Below are positions 20,656 to 31,827 of a DNA stretch of 64,000 nt, piece after piece (position 1 is the first letter of the stretch; each line of letters begins with the position of its first letter). Where the stretch lies: assembly GCA_027064135.1 (NCBI GenBank), contig JAMOQG010000019.1, positions 1 through 64,000 on the forward strand, in the 5' to 3' direction. The position numbers and the translations under genes are program-made. The notes under the pieces are model-generated. The model had not been told where the DNA came from, searched no databases, and saw only the letters and a program-made list of their open reading frames with translations. Origin of the DNA: Peptostreptococcaceae bacterium (lineage in GTDB: Bacteria > Bacillota > Clostridia > Peptostreptococcales > Acidaminobacteraceae).

Positions 20656-22023
20656 ATGAAGTTTGATTTATTATCTTGGATTATGAATCCATTTGTACTT
20701 ATGTTTATATCAGTTGTACTAGGGTTATTGTTCGGTAGAATAAGATTCGGAAAATTTAATTTTGGAATTTCAGGAACACTTTTTTCAGGATTGCTTCTTG
20801 GTTGGGGTGTATTAAAAATGGCAAGAGGAATAGACGAGGGAGATGCTGGTTTTAAAAGTGCTTCAAAATTAATCAGCAGCGGCGTTGTTGATAAAAGTTT
20901 TTTTTATTTATTTTTAATTTTATTTGTAGCTGCTGTCGGCTTATTAGCAGCAAAGGACATAGGTACTGTGCTTAAGAAATATGGTATTAAGTTCATTGTT
21001 TTAGGTTTTATTATTACTCTTGCAGGTGCACTTGGAACTTATGGAATGACATTATTAAGTTCAAGTTCAAGCCCTTATGAAGTTGCAGGTGTATATACAG
21101 GAGCATTAACAAGTTCGCCAGGATTAGCTGCAGCACTTGAAACAGGAGATGAACATGCACATGAATGGGCTAATGAATATGAAACTTTAAATGATCATGA
21201 CAAAACAAGAATATTAAATATTATTGATTCATCAGGCAAATTGACTGTTGACAATGTTAAGACTTTAACAGATATTCAAAAAGATACTTTCTATAAAAAT
21301 GCTCAAGCTGGAATAGGAGTGGGTCATGCGATAGGATATCCAATAGGTGTTTTAATAGTAATTTTCGCAATGAATTTTCTTCCTAAAATTTTTGGCATTG
21401 ATATGGATGAGGAAAAAGAAATTTTTGATAGAGAAATGAAAGCAGGAAAAAATAAAGAAAATATTAAAGAGGTAGATTTTGATATTTTAGCATTTATACT
21501 TGCATGTTTATTTGGTTATACACTTGGTAAATTTAAAATTAATTTAAATTTCATTGGTTTAGGATATTTTTCATTAGGATCAACAGGTGGGGTTTTAGTA
21601 GGTTCGTTATTATTAGGACATATTGGTAAAATTGGAAATATAACTTTTAGAATGAATTCTAAAATTTTAGGAGTTGTTAGACAAATTTCATTAGCGTTTT
21701 TCTTAGCAATAGTTGGTTTACGATATGGATTTAAAGTTGTTGACGCAGTAATGGGAACAGGTGCGTATTTAGCTTTAGTAGCATTAGTTGTTGGGATTGT
21801 AGCTATGGGAATTGGTTTCTTTGTTGGAAGATATGTATTTAAAATTAATTGGATTATGTTATCAGGAGCTATATGTGGAGGTATGACTTCTACGCCAGGT
21901 TTAGGAGCTGCTGTAGATGCAGTAGGATCTGATGATCCGGCAGCAGGATACGGAGCGACTTATCCGTTTGCACTTTTGGGAATGGTTATATTTACCATAG
22001 TGCTTCATCATTTACCAATGTAG
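20656..22023 (+). CDS. AspT/YidE/YbjL-type (AAEx family) membrane transporter
   Basis: Two repeated halves with GALTSSPGLAAALE and GGMTSTPGLGAAVDA signatures; many TMs. Confidence 0.75.
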   Translation: MKFDLLSWIMNPFVLMFISVVLGLLFGRIRFGKFNFGISGTLFSGLLLGWGVLKMARGIDEGDAGFKSASKLISSGVVDKSFFYLFLILFVAAVGLLAAKDIGTVLKKYGIKFIVLGFIITLAGALGTYGMTLLSSSSSPYEVAGVYTGALTSSPGLAAALETGDEHAHEWANEYETLNDHDKTRILNIIDSSGKLTVDNVKTLTDIQKDTFYKNAQAGIGVGHAIGYPIGVLIVIFAMNFLPKIFGIDMDEEKEIFDREMKAGKNKENIKEVDFDILAFILACLFGYTLGKFKINLNFIGLGYFSLGSTGGVLVGSLLLGHIGKIGNITFRMNSKILGVVRQISLAFFLAIVGLRYGFKVVDAVMGTGAYLALVALVVGIVAMGIGFFVGRYVFKINWIMLSGAICGGMTSTPGLGAAVDAVGSDDPAAGYGATYPFALLGMVIFTIVLHHLPM

Positions 22024-22051
22024 TTTATAAGAATTTAGAAGGAGGATATAA

Positions 22052-23545
22052 ATGGAAAATAGAATTAGAGATAAAAGATTTTTAAACAAAATAGTTACTG
22101 CTTCTGAAGCGGCAAATATGATTCAAGATGGAATGACAGTGGCAACAAGCGGCTTTACGCCATCAGGATATCCTAAAGTGATTCCAAAAGAATTAGCAAA
22201 AAGAGTAGAAAATGGTGAAGAAATAGGTATTACATTAATTACGGGAGCTTCTGTTGGTGATGAATTAGATGGTACATTAACTAGAAGTGGTGTAATTAAA
22301 AGAAGATTTCCATATCAAACACATAAAGATATGAGAAATAAAATCAATGATGGCAAAATAAAATATCAAGATATGCATTTAAGTCATGTACCGCAATTTA
22401 TGAATTATGGCTTTTTTGGTAAAATTGATGTTGCTATAATAGAAGCAGTCGCAATAACTGAAGAAGGCGGAATTGTACCCTCTACATCTGTAGGTATTTC
22501 TCCTCAAGCCTTAAAATTAGCTGATAAAGTAATGATTGAAATAAATATAAGTCAACCTACAGCATTAGAAGGGGTTCACGATATATATATGACTAAAAAG
22601 CCTCCTTTTAGAGAAGCTATTCCAATTACAAAAACAGCAGACCGAATTGGAAAAACTTATATGGAAGTTGATTTTAATAAAGTTGTTGCAATTGTTAAAT
22701 CTGATATTTCAGATAAAGTTAGACCATTAGGAAAAATTGATGAGAATTCAAAAAAAATCAGTAATAATATTATTGAATTTTTAAAAGATGAAGTTTCTAA
22801 AGGACGATTACCAGAGAATTTATTACCATTACAATCTGGAGTTGGAAGTGTTGCAAATGCGGTTTTAGGTGGATTAGTTGATAGCGATTTTGAAAATTTG
22901 ACTTGTTATACTGAAGTAATTCAGGATTCGATGCTTGATTTAATTGATGCAGGTAAAGTAAATATGATATCAGGTACTAGTTTTACTCCTTCTGAAGAAG
23001 GACTAGTTAGATTAATGGATAATATGGAATATTATTCTAAATATTGTATTTTAAGACCAATGGAAATTTCAAATAACCCAGAAGTAATTAGAAGACTTGG
23101 TGTGATTGCAATGAATACAGCTATAGAGATTGATATTTATGGGCATGTTAATAGTACTAATATTATGGGGTCTCGGATGATGAATGGAATTGGTGGTTCA
23201 GGCGATTTTACTAGGAATGGATACATTTCAATTTTTACTACAGAGTCAATTGCTAAAAATGGAGATATTTCTTCAATTGTTCCTATGGTTAGCCATGTGG
23301 ATCATACAGAACATGATGTTGAAGTTGTAGTTACAGAACAAGGAATTGCTGATCTTAGAGGGTTATCACCAATTGAAAGAGCTAAAAAAATCATTGAAAA
23401 TTGCGCTCATCCAATGTATAAAGATAAATTAAAAAAATATTTAGATGATTCAATTAAAACTTCAAAATTCAAACATGAACCACATATGATTGGTGAGGTT
23501 TTAAATTGGCATGCTAATTTCTTAAAGTTTGGTAGTATGAAATAA
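22052..23545 (+). CDS. Acetyl-CoA hydrolase/transferase family; likely succinate/propionate CoA-transferase
   Basis: Cat1-like MIQDGMTVATSGFTPSGYPKVIPKEL; GIGGSGDFTRNGYISIF; VVVTEQGIADLRGLSP. Confidence 0.9.
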   Translation: MENRIRDKRFLNKIVTASEAANMIQDGMTVATSGFTPSGYPKVIPKELAKRVENGEEIGITLITGASVGDELDGTLTRSGVIKRRFPYQTHKDMRNKINDGKIKYQDMHLSHVPQFMNYGFFGKIDVAIIEAVAITEEGGIVPSTSVGISPQALKLADKVMIEINISQPTALEGVHDIYMTKKPPFREAIPITKTADRIGKTYMEVDFNKVVAIVKSDISDKVRPLGKIDENSKKISNNIIEFLKDEVSKGRLPENLLPLQSGVGSVANAVLGGLVDSDFENLTCYTEVIQDSMLDLIDAGKVNMISGTSFTPSEEGLVRLMDNMEYYSKYCILRPMEISNNPEVIRRLGVIAMNTAIEIDIYGHVNSTNIMGSRMMNGIGGSGDFTRNGYISIFTTESIAKNGDISSIVPMVSHVDHTEHDVEVVVTEQGIADLRGLSPIERAKKIIENCAHPMYKDKLKKYLDDSIKTSKFKHEPHMIGEVLNWHANFLKFGSMK

Positions 23546-23662
23546 TTATTGTATTATTCAAGTATTGAAGTATACAATTATATTTAACATTTTTTTACCA
23601 CAAAACATTAAAAGTGTGGTATTCTACTATTGATATTAAGTTATTTAATGAGGAGGAAAATT

Positions 23663-25339
23663 ATGTTCCGTGAGGATGTACTTGCAAGTTTAAAAGAAAG
23701 CAAGAAAAATTTTGATGAAAAAACAGAAAAATTATTGGAAAAAAGACCTGAGCGTAAAGCTGTTTTTCATTCAGGATCAGGTAAAGAGGTAAAGAGGGTT
23801 TATACACCACTTGATCTTGATGGTATTGACTACGAAAAAGAGATTGGATTGCCTGGAGAATACCCATATACAAGAGGCGCTTATGGTTCGATGCACAGAG
23901 GAAGATTTTGGACAATGAGAATGTATGCTGGTTTTGCTACAGCAGAAGAATCAAATAAAAGATATAAATATTTAGTTGAACAAGGATCAAGTGGGTTAAG
24001 TGTTGCTTTTGATTTGCCAACTCAAATTGGTTATGATTCGGACCATGAATTGGCTAATGGAGAAGTTGGAAAAGTTGGAGTTGCCATAGATTCTTTAGCA
24101 GATATGGAAGTTTTATTTGATGGAATTCCATTAGACAAGGTTTCTACATCAATGACAATAAATGCACCTGCTGGAGTACTTTTAGCTATGTATATTGCAG
24201 TTGCTGAAAAACAAGGCGTAAGTGCAGATAAACTTCGTGGCACAATTCAAAATGATATTTTAAAAGAATATATTGCTAGAGGAACATATATTTATCCAAC
24301 TGAACCATCAATGAGATTAATTACAGATATTTTTGAATACTGTTCTCAAAACGTTCCTAAGTGGAATACTATTAGTATTTCAGGATATCATATTAGAGAA
24401 GCGGGATCGACTGCTTCACAAGAAGTAGGATTTACTTTAGCGGATGGTATTGCATATGTTGAAGCCGCTTTAAAAGCTGGATTAGATATAGATACATTTG
24501 CTCCAAGATTATCTTTCTTTTTTAATGCACATAATGACTTATTAGAAGAAGTAGCTAAATATAGAGCTGCTAGAAGATTATGGGCAACTATTATGAAAGA
24601 AAGATTTGGTGCTAAAAAAGCTAACTCAATGATTATGAAATTCCATACTCAAACAGGCGGATCAACATTGACTGCTCAACAACCTGAAAATAATATTGTT
24701 AGAGTTGCAATTCAAACATTAGCGGCTGTTATGGGGGGGACTCAATCACTTCATACGAATTCTAAGGATGAAGCTTTAGCACTTCCTAGTGAAACATCAG
24801 TAAGAACTGCACTTAGAACTCAGCAAATTGTTGCGCATGAAAGTGGAGTTACAAATACTGCTGATCCTTTAGCAGGATCTTATTATATTGAAGCTAAAAC
24901 AAATGAAATTGAAAAAGAAGCAATGGAATACATTAAAAAAATAGATGAACTTGGTGGAGCGCCAAGTGCAATAGATAACGGATATATTCAACAAGAAATT
25001 ATGGATGCTGCATACAGTTATCAAAAAGATGTTGAAAATGGAGATATAGTAATTGTTGGCATGAATAAATTTAAGGTTGAAGAAGAACCGCCAACAGGAT
25101 TATTACGCGTTGATCCAGCAGTAGAAGTTAAACAAAGAAAACAAATAGAAAATTTAAAGGATAGAAGAAATTCCGAAGATGTTGAAAATACATTATCAAA
25201 ACTTGAAGAAGCATGTAAAAGTGATGAAAATGTTATGCCTTATATTCTTGATGCTGTTAAAGCATATGCAACACTTGGAGAAATTTCAGATGTTATGAGA
25301 GAAGTATTTGGCGAATATCAACAGTCTGTTAAATTATAA
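23663..25339 (+). CDS. Methylmalonyl-CoA mutase, large catalytic subunit (no B12-binding domain)
   Basis: [40 protein letters not shown]; start set at ATG after GAGGAGG. Confidence 0.95.
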   Translation: MFREDVLASLKESKKNFDEKTEKLLEKRPERKAVFHSGSGKEVKRVYTPLDLDGIDYEKEIGLPGEYPYTRGAYGSMHRGRFWTMRMYAGFATAEESNKRYKYLVEQGSSGLSVAFDLPTQIGYDSDHELANGEVGKVGVAIDSLADMEVLFDGIPLDKVSTSMTINAPAGVLLAMYIAVAEKQGVSADKLRGTIQNDILKEYIARGTYIYPTEPSMRLITDIFEYCSQNVPKWNTISISGYHIREAGSTASQEVGFTLADGIAYVEAALKAGLDIDTFAPRLSFFFNAHNDLLEEVAKYRAARRLWATIMKERFGAKKANSMIMKFHTQTGGSTLTAQQPENNIVRVAIQTLAAVMGGTQSLHTNSKDEALALPSETSVRTALRTQQIVAHESGVTNTADPLAGSYYIEAKTNEIEKEAMEYIKKIDELGGAPSAIDNGYIQQEIMDAAYSYQKDVENGDIVIVGMNKFKVEEEPPTGLLRVDPAVEVKQRKQIENLKDRRNSEDVENTLSKLEEACKSDENVMPYILDAVKAYATLGEISDVMREVFGEYQQSVKL

Positions 25340-25354
25340 AATAGGAGGTAAATT

Positions 25355-25747
25355 GTGAGACCGATTAGAGTTTTAGTAGCAAAACCGGGATTAGATGGGC
25401 ATGATAGAGGAGCAAAAGTTATTGCTAGAGCATTAAGAGATGCTGGAATGGAAGTTATTTATACTGGTTTAAGACAAACAGTTGACCAAATTGTTAATGC
25501 TGCAATTGAAGAGGATGTTGATTGTATTGCTGTAAGTATATTATCTGGAGCACATAATACATTGCTTCCAAAAATTGCTGAGAGATTAAAGGAAGAAAAT
25601 GCTGAAGATATATTATTTGTTGGTGGCGGTGTAATTCCAGATGATGATATTCCTTTCTTAAAAGAAAATGGAATTTCTGCAATATTTACGCCTGGTACTC
25701 CAACAACTGTAACAATTGATTATATTAAGGCGAATGTAAGGAAATAA
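25355..25747 (+). CDS. Methylmalonyl-CoA mutase, cobalamin-binding small subunit
   Basis: [30 protein letters not shown] (DxHxxG B12 motif). Confidence 0.96.
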   Translation: MRPIRVLVAKPGLDGHDRGAKVIARALRDAGMEVIYTGLRQTVDQIVNAAIEEDVDCIAVSILSGAHNTLLPKIAERLKEENAEDILFVGGGVIPDDDIPFLKENGISAIFTPGTPTTVTIDYIKANVRK

Positions 25748-25748
25748 T

Positions 25749-26681
25749 ATGGACTTAGTTGAAAGATTATTTGCAGGTGATAAGCGTGCATGTGCAAGAT
25801 TAATATCACATGTTGAAAATAATGTAAACGGAGTAAATGAAGACTTAAAAAAAATATATAAAGAAACAGGAAAAGCCTATGTAATTGGAATTACTGGGCC
25901 TCCTGGTTCTGGGAAAAGTACTCTTACAGATAAACTTGTTAAATTGCTTCGAAAAGAAGGTAAGAAAATCGGTATTATCGCAGTAGATCCTACAAGTCCT
26001 TTTACTGGAGGAGCTATTCTAGGAGATAGAGTTAGAATGGGAGATTTAAATACTGATAACGGAGTTTTTATAAGAAGTATGGGAGCTAGAGGACATTTAG
26101 GCGGACTAAGTGATGCAACTTCTGCTGCAGTAACAGTACTTGATGCATATGGATGTGAATATATTTTTCTTGAAACGGTTGGGGTAGGTCAGTCTGAAGT
26201 TGAAGTTATGAAAAGAGCAGATACAACGCTTATGGTCATGGTCCCTGGCTTAGGAGATGATATTCAAGCAATTAAAGCTGGAGTTATGGAAATAGGTAAT
26301 GTTTTTGCTGTAAATAAATCTGATAGAGATGGAGCTAAAAGAACTAAAAGAGAAATTGACATGATGCTTGATTTTTCTAAAAAAGATTGGCGACCATCTG
26401 TTACTCTTGTTTCTGCACTAAAAGATGAAAATGTTGATATTTTACTTGAAAAAATATTTGAACATAGAAATTATTTATTGGAGAGCAATTTATATCATTT
26501 AGAAAGAAAAGCAAATGTAAAAAATGAAATACTTGCTCTTGTTAGAAAAGAGATTATGGAACGTGTTATTAATAATGATGAAAAACATCAATTGCTTGAT
26601 GAATTATCTCATAAAGTTGCACTAAGAATTGAAAATCCATATACAGCAAGTGAAATTATTATTGAAGAATTAAAAAAATAA
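25749..26681 (+). CDS. meaB: Methylmalonyl-CoA mutase-associated GTPase MeaB
   Basis: GITGPPGSGKSTLTDKLVKLLR; FIRSMGARGHLGGLSDAT; VGVGQSEVEVM. Confidence 0.95.
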   Translation: MDLVERLFAGDKRACARLISHVENNVNGVNEDLKKIYKETGKAYVIGITGPPGSGKSTLTDKLVKLLRKEGKKIGIIAVDPTSPFTGGAILGDRVRMGDLNTDNGVFIRSMGARGHLGGLSDATSAAVTVLDAYGCEYIFLETVGVGQSEVEVMKRADTTLMVMVPGLGDDIQAIKAGVMEIGNVFAVNKSDRDGAKRTKREIDMMLDFSKKDWRPSVTLVSALKDENVDILLEKIFEHRNYLLESNLYHLERKANVKNEILALVRKEIMERVINNDEKHQLLDELSHKVALRIENPYTASEIIIEELKK

Positions 26682-26789
26682 AGTGATATTTGTATATGGT
26701 TAAAAAAATTAAATGAAAACAGGAAATACATTTTTTAATTTATATACATAATGGATAATGACTGATAAAATTTACGGTAAGGGGGAATT

Positions 26790-27191
26790 ATGAAAGCATT
26801 GAAAATTGATCATATTGGTATTGCAGTAAAAGACTTAGAAGAGACAATAAGTTTTTATAGAGATGTACTTGGATTAGAAGTTGGCGGAACAGAAGTTGTA
26901 GAAGAACAAAAAGTAAAAGTTGCTTTTTTACCAGTTGGTGATAGTGAAATCGAATTATTAGAATCAACAACTGAAGATGGACCAATTGCAAGATTTATTG
27001 AAAAAAATGGTGAAGGATTACAACATGTTGCTTTTAAAGTAGAGAATATTAAAGAAGCGATTGAGTATATGGAGTCAAAGGGTATGAGAATGATTGATAA
27101 AGAACCTAGATATGGAGCAGGTGGGGCAAAAATCGCATTTGTTCATCCTAAAAGTTCTCATAGAGTACTTGTAGAGTTAACAGAAAGATAA
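26790..27191 (+). CDS. mce: Methylmalonyl-CoA epimerase
   Basis: IDHIGIAVKDLEETISFYRDVLGLEVGGTEVVEEQKVKVAFLPVGDSEIELLE. Confidence 0.95.
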   Translation: MKALKIDHIGIAVKDLEETISFYRDVLGLEVGGTEVVEEQKVKVAFLPVGDSEIELLESTTEDGPIARFIEKNGEGLQHVAFKVENIKEAIEYMESKGMRMIDKEPRYGAGGAKIAFVHPKSSHRVLVELTER

Positions 27192-27204
27192 TAGGAGGAT
27201 ATTT

Positions 27205-28752
27205 ATGGCTATTGATAAGCTACAAGATTTATTTGATCGTAAAGCTAAAATCCAAAGTGGTGGTGGCGAAAAAGCAATTGAGAAACAACATGCAAAAGGT
27301 AAAAATACTGCAAGAGAAAGAATGAATATGTTATTTGATGAAAGTTCATTTGTTGAATTAGACATGTTTGTAGAACACCGTGGAGTTAATTTTGGTTTAG
27401 ATAAAAAAGAAGCTCATGCTGATGGTGTAGTTGCTGGATATGGTAAAATAAATGGAAGACTTGTTTATGCATATTCACAAGATTTCACAGTTTTGGGTGG
27501 ATCACTTGGCGAAATGCATGCAAATAAAATTGTTAAAGTTCTTGATAATGCAATGAAAATGGGCGCACCAGTTATAGGAATTAATGATTCGGGTGGAGCT
27601 AGGATTCAAGAGGCTGTTGATGCACTTTCTGGATATGGAAAGATTTTTTATAAAAACACTTTAGCATCGGGAGTTATTCCACAAATTTCAGTAATTATGG
27701 GACCTTGTGCAGGTGGAGCGGTTTATTCACCAGCATTGACTGACTTTATTTTCATGGTAGATAAAACATCTAAAATGTTTATTACAGGACCTCAAGTTAT
27801 TCAAGCTGTTACAGGTGAGATTGTTTCTGCTGAAGAATTAGGTGGCGGATTAACTCATAATGCAAAATCAGGTGTTGCACACTATTTAACGAATAGTGAA
27901 GAAGAATGTTTTTCAGAAATCAGACGTTTAATTGATTTCCTTCCATCAAATAATTTGGAAGTTGCACCTACTGTACCAACAAATGATGATATTAATAGAA
28001 AAAATATAGAATTAAATGAAATAATTCCAGCAAACCCTAATAAGCCTTATGAAATTAAAGATGTTATTAAAATTTTGGCTGATGATGGAGATTTCTTTGA
28101 ATATCAAGAGAAATATGCTAAAAACATTGTAACTGGATTTATTAGAATTAACGGTAAGACTATTGGTGTTGTAGCGAATCAACCTAAAATATTAGCTGGT
28201 TGTTTAGATATTAATGCATCTGATAAAGCTGCAAAATTTGTTAGAACTTGTGATGTATTTAATGTTCCAATTTTAACTTTAGAAGATGTACCAGGATTCT
28301 TACCAGGAACTACTCAAGAATTTGGTGGAATAATTAGACATGGTGCTAAATTACTTTATGCATATTCAGAGGCTACAGTTCCATTAATTACTGTTATTTT
28401 AAGAAAAGCTTATGGTGGATCTTATTTAGCAATGTGTTCAAAAGAATTGGGTGCTGATTTAGTTCTTGCATGGCCAAGTGCTGAAGTTGCAGTAATGGGA
28501 GCAAAAGGAGCTGCAAATATTATCTTTAGAAGAGATATTGCTGATTCTGAAAATCCAGAAGAAACTAGAAAACAAAAAATAGCAGAATATGAAGATGAAT
28601 TTGCAACACCTTATAAAGCAGCTGAGAGAGGTTTTGTAGATGATGTTATTGAACCAAGTACAACAAGAGCAAGATTAGTGGATGCTTTTGATATGCTTTC
28701 TTCAAAAACAGTAACTCGTCCAAATAAAAAACACGGCAATATTCCATTATAA
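27205..28752 (+). CDS. mmdA: Methylmalonyl-CoA decarboxylase alpha (carboxyltransferase) subunit
   Basis: Carboxyltransferase family; GPCAGGAVYSPALTDFIFMV, adjacent OadG, BCCP and beta subunits. Confidence 0.93.
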   Translation: MAIDKLQDLFDRKAKIQSGGGEKAIEKQHAKGKNTARERMNMLFDESSFVELDMFVEHRGVNFGLDKKEAHADGVVAGYGKINGRLVYAYSQDFTVLGGSLGEMHANKIVKVLDNAMKMGAPVIGINDSGGARIQEAVDALSGYGKIFYKNTLASGVIPQISVIMGPCAGGAVYSPALTDFIFMVDKTSKMFITGPQVIQAVTGEIVSAEELGGGLTHNAKSGVAHYLTNSEEECFSEIRRLIDFLPSNNLEVAPTVPTNDDINRKNIELNEIIPANPNKPYEIKDVIKILADDGDFFEYQEKYAKNIVTGFIRINGKTIGVVANQPKILAGCLDINASDKAAKFVRTCDVFNVPILTLEDVPGFLPGTTQEFGGIIRHGAKLLYAYSEATVPLITVILRKAYGGSYLAMCSKELGADLVLAWPSAEVAVMGAKGAANIIFRRDIADSENPEETRKQKIAEYEDEFATPYKAAERGFVDDVIEPSTTRARLVDAFDMLSSKTVTRPNKKHGNIPL

Positions 28753-28763
28753 GGAGTGATTAA

Positions 28764-29180
28764 ATGACTTTATTAGAAAGATTAGCAGATCCAAATTTAC
28801 TTGATAAAATGACAACAAGTGAAAAAGTTATGGCTGCTGTTCAAACAACTATTTTAGGAATGGGAATTACTTTTGTTGCTTTAATAATTATTTGGGGAAT
28901 GGCAGTAGTATTAACAAAAATTGTTCAAAATATTGAGAACAAAGGTGATACAAAAATAAAAGTAGTAAAAACTACTGAGAATAAAAAAGCTGAAATTGAA
29001 GAAGTGTATGAAGAGACAAATGATGAAGAACTTATAGCTGTTATTTCTGCAGCAATTGCAAGTAGTTTAAAAACTTCAGTTGATAACATTATTGTTAGAA
29101 ATATTATAAGAGTAAGTGAAGATACACCAACTTGGGGAGTAGTAGGAAGAATTAATCAAGTTAATTCGAAATTAAATTAA
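28764..29180 (+). CDS. mmdD: OadG-like decarboxylase delta subunit
   Basis: N-terminal TM; EELIAVISAAIASSLKTSVDNIIVRNI; position in operon. Confidence 0.85.
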   Translation: MTLLERLADPNLLDKMTTSEKVMAAVQTTILGMGITFVALIIIWGMAVVLTKIVQNIENKGDTKIKVVKTTENKKAEIEEVYEETNDEELIAVISAAIASSLKTSVDNIIVRNIIRVSEDTPTWGVVGRINQVNSKLN

Positions 29181-29198
29181 TCTGGAGGGACAATAACA

Positions 29199-29594
29199 AT
29201 GAAAAAATTCAGAATATCTGTAAATGGGAATTCATATGATGTAGAGGTAGAAGAGTTAGGAAATAGTGCTTCATCAGCATCGGTAGCAGCACCAGCACCA
29301 GTAGCAGCACCGGTTGCTACAACAAAGAAAGCAGCTCCAAAAGCAGCTCCTAAAAAAGCTGTAAAAGCAGCACCAGCTGGTGGACATGCAATTGAATCTC
29401 CAATGCCTGGAACAATTTTAAGTTTAAAAGTTGCTGAGGGAGATACTATAAGCAGCGGAGATGTATTATTAGTTTTAGAAGCAATGAAAATGGAAAACGA
29501 AATTGCATCTGATGTAGACGGCGTTGTTAAATCAATCAATGTAAACAATGGCGACTCTGTTGATTCTGGTGAAGTTTTAGTTGTAATAGCGTAA
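29199..29594 (+). CDS. mmdC: Biotin carboxyl carrier subunit (gamma)
   Basis: Ala/Pro/Lys linker; biotinylation motif [11 protein letters not shown]. Confidence 0.95.
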   Translation: MKKFRISVNGNSYDVEVEELGNSASSASVAAPAPVAAPVATTKKAAPKAAPKKAVKAAPAGGHAIESPMPGTILSLKVAEGDTISSGDVLLVLEAMKMENEIASDVDGVVKSINVNNGDSVDSGEVLVVIA

Positions 29595-29611
29595 ATAGGA
29601 AGGAGATATAT

Positions 29612-30751
29612 ATGGCACAAGCTTTTATGGATTTCTTAAAAAGCACAGGTTTTGCTGCAATTACAATTCAGCAAATTATCATGCTTTTAATTTCTTTCTT
29701 ACTTTTATATCTTGCTATTAAAAAAGAATTTGAACCATTATTATTATTACCAATTGCGTTTGGTATGTTATTAACGAATTTACCTTTAGCAGAATTAATG
29801 AAAGGCCCTGTTGCTGGATCTATTGAACCAGGTGGATTATTATGGTATTTTTATCAAGGCGACCATTTAGGGTTGTTTCCACCAATTATATTTTTAGGAA
29901 TTGGTGCAATGACAGATTTTGGACCTTTGATTGCAAATCCTAAATCATTATTATTAGGTGCAGCAGCACAGTTTGGTATTTATACTACTTTTATTGGTGC
30001 AATTGGTACTGGTTTATTTAATGCTCAAGAAGCAGCAGCTATTGCTATTATTGGTGGTGCTGATGGCCCAACAGCAATATTTTTAGCTTCAAAGCTTGCA
30101 CCACATATATTAGGTGCAATAGCAGTTGCAGCATATTCATATATGGCATTAGTACCAGTAATTCAACCGCCAATTATGAAAGCTTTAACTACAAAAGAAG
30201 AAAGAATGATTAAAATGAAGCAATTAAGAAAAGTTTCAAAATTGGAAAAAATACTTTTCCCAATTGCAACAACTTTAATTGTAGCTTTAATAGTACCACC
30301 AGCAACAGCTTTAGTAGGTATGTTGATGTTAGGTAATTTATTTAAAGAATCTGGAGTTGTAGCAAGATTAGAAGATACAGCTAAAAATGCATTAATTAAT
30401 ATTGTTACAATATTTCTGGGAGTTTCAGTTGGCGCAACAGCAACAGCTGCAGCATTCTTAAATGTTAAAACATTAGCTATTATGGCTTTAGGAGTACTTG
30501 CATTTGCAATTGGTACTGCTGCAGGAGTAATTCTTGCAAAAATTATGAATAAGATTTCAGGTGGAGGCATTAATCCATTAATTGGATCTGCAGGAGTATC
30601 AGCTGTACCTATGGCTGCTCGTGTATCTCAAAAAGTTGGACAGCAAGAAAATCCTTCTAATTTCTTATTAATGCATGCTATGGGACCGAATGTTGCAGGT
30701 GTTATTGGTTCAGCGGTATCAGCTGGAGTATTATTATCACTATTTGGTTAA
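29612..30751 (+). CDS. mmdB: Sodium-pumping decarboxylase beta subunit (OadB/MmdB)
   Basis: [54 protein letters not shown]. Confidence 0.95.
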   Translation: MAQAFMDFLKSTGFAAITIQQIIMLLISFLLLYLAIKKEFEPLLLLPIAFGMLLTNLPLAELMKGPVAGSIEPGGLLWYFYQGDHLGLFPPIIFLGIGAMTDFGPLIANPKSLLLGAAAQFGIYTTFIGAIGTGLFNAQEAAAIAIIGGADGPTAIFLASKLAPHILGAIAVAAYSYMALVPVIQPPIMKALTTKEERMIKMKQLRKVSKLEKILFPIATTLIVALIVPPATALVGMLMLGNLFKESGVVARLEDTAKNALINIVTIFLGVSVGATATAAAFLNVKTLAIMALGVLAFAIGTAAGVILAKIMNKISGGGINPLIGSAGVSAVPMAARVSQKVGQQENPSNFLLMHAMGPNVAGVIGSAVSAGVLLSLFG

Positions 30752-30756
30752 TAAAT

Positions 30757-30785
30757 TAAGCATCTCGAAAGAGGTGCTTTTTTGG
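30757..30785 (+). terminator. Rho-independent terminator after mmdB
   Basis: AAGCATCTCGAAAGAGGTGCTTTTTT. Confidence 0.85.
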
Positions 30786-30837
30786 TTGTAAAAAAAATAG
30801 AAAAACATTATAATGAAGTTATTGGTGGTGACGATTT

Positions 30838-31818
30838 ATGGAAAAAGAAATATTGAAATTATTAAAATCTAATAAAGACGTATATCTTTCAGGAGCAAAA
30901 ATTAGTGTTCAGTTAAAAGTATCAAGGACTGCTGTTTGGAAAGTAATTAAAAAATTAAAAGAACAAGGATATAATATTCAATCTGTTTCTTCGAAAGGAT
31001 ATAGATTGATTGAAAATGAACAAAGATTAAATAATTCTGAACTAGCTTTAATTATTGAAAAATATGATTTTATTGATAAATCATTTTATTATGATGAAAT
31101 TGATTCAACAAATGATATTTTAAAAAGAGAATCAAAAAAATATGACTTTAAAAATTTACTAGCAGTAAGTAGTAAACAAACAAAAGGCAAAGGGAGGCTT
31201 GGAAGAGTTTGGGAATCGGATAATGGTCTTTATATGTCCTATTTATTGAGACCTGATATTTCACCGATAGATGCTCCGTTATTTACTCAAATTGGCGCTG
31301 CTGCAATTGTTGAAACTTTTAATGAAATATCTGATATTGATGTGAAAATTAAATGGCCAAACGATATTGTTATTAATGGTAAAAAAATTTGTGGTATACT
31401 TACTGAGCTTAATGCAGAACTTAATAAAATAAATTATATAGTGTTAGGAATTGGTGTAAATTTAAATCAAGTTGGGTTTAGTGATGAATTAGAGTCTATT
31501 GCGACATCATATAAAATTGAAACTGGTAAAGATTTAAAGTTAAGAGATTTTCTAGAAGTTTTTTTAAAGAAATTTGATATACTATTAAAAGAATTTTTAA
31601 ATGAAAAAAATATAGAAAATACACTTAATATTTGTAGAAATAAATCTATAATCATTGGAAAAGAAGTTAATATTATTAATGCAAATAATGTTAGAAAAGT
31701 GGAAGTTATTAATATAAATGAAAAAGGTCAGTTGTTGGTGATTAATGAAAATGGTGAAGAAGAAGCTGTTTTTTATGGTGAAGTATCAATTAGAGGAATT
31801 GATAAGCTTTATATATAG
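30838..31818 (+). CDS. birA: Biotin--[acetyl-CoA-carboxylase] ligase / biotin repressor
   Basis: HTH plus KGKGRLGRVWESDNGLYMS; KWPNDIVINGKKICGILTE. Confidence 0.95.
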   Translation: MEKEILKLLKSNKDVYLSGAKISVQLKVSRTAVWKVIKKLKEQGYNIQSVSSKGYRLIENEQRLNNSELALIIEKYDFIDKSFYYDEIDSTNDILKRESKKYDFKNLLAVSSKQTKGKGRLGRVWESDNGLYMSYLLRPDISPIDAPLFTQIGAAAIVETFNEISDIDVKIKWPNDIVINGKKICGILTELNAELNKINYIVLGIGVNLNQVGFSDELESIATSYKIETGKDLKLRDFLEVFLKKFDILLKEFLNEKNIENTLNICRNKSIIIGKEVNIINANNVRKVEVININEKGQLLVINENGEEEAVFYGEVSIRGIDKLYI

Positions 31819-31827
31819 GGGTGAATT

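Noticed and set aside
29177-29620. 147-aa minus-strand ORF opposite mmdC
   Set aside because: Shadow ORF caused by the Ala/Pro-rich biotin-carrier linker; the plus strand encodes a clear BCCP.
30163-30570. 135-aa minus-strand ORF opposite mmdB
   Set aside because: Antisense to a well-supported membrane subunit; no independent signals.
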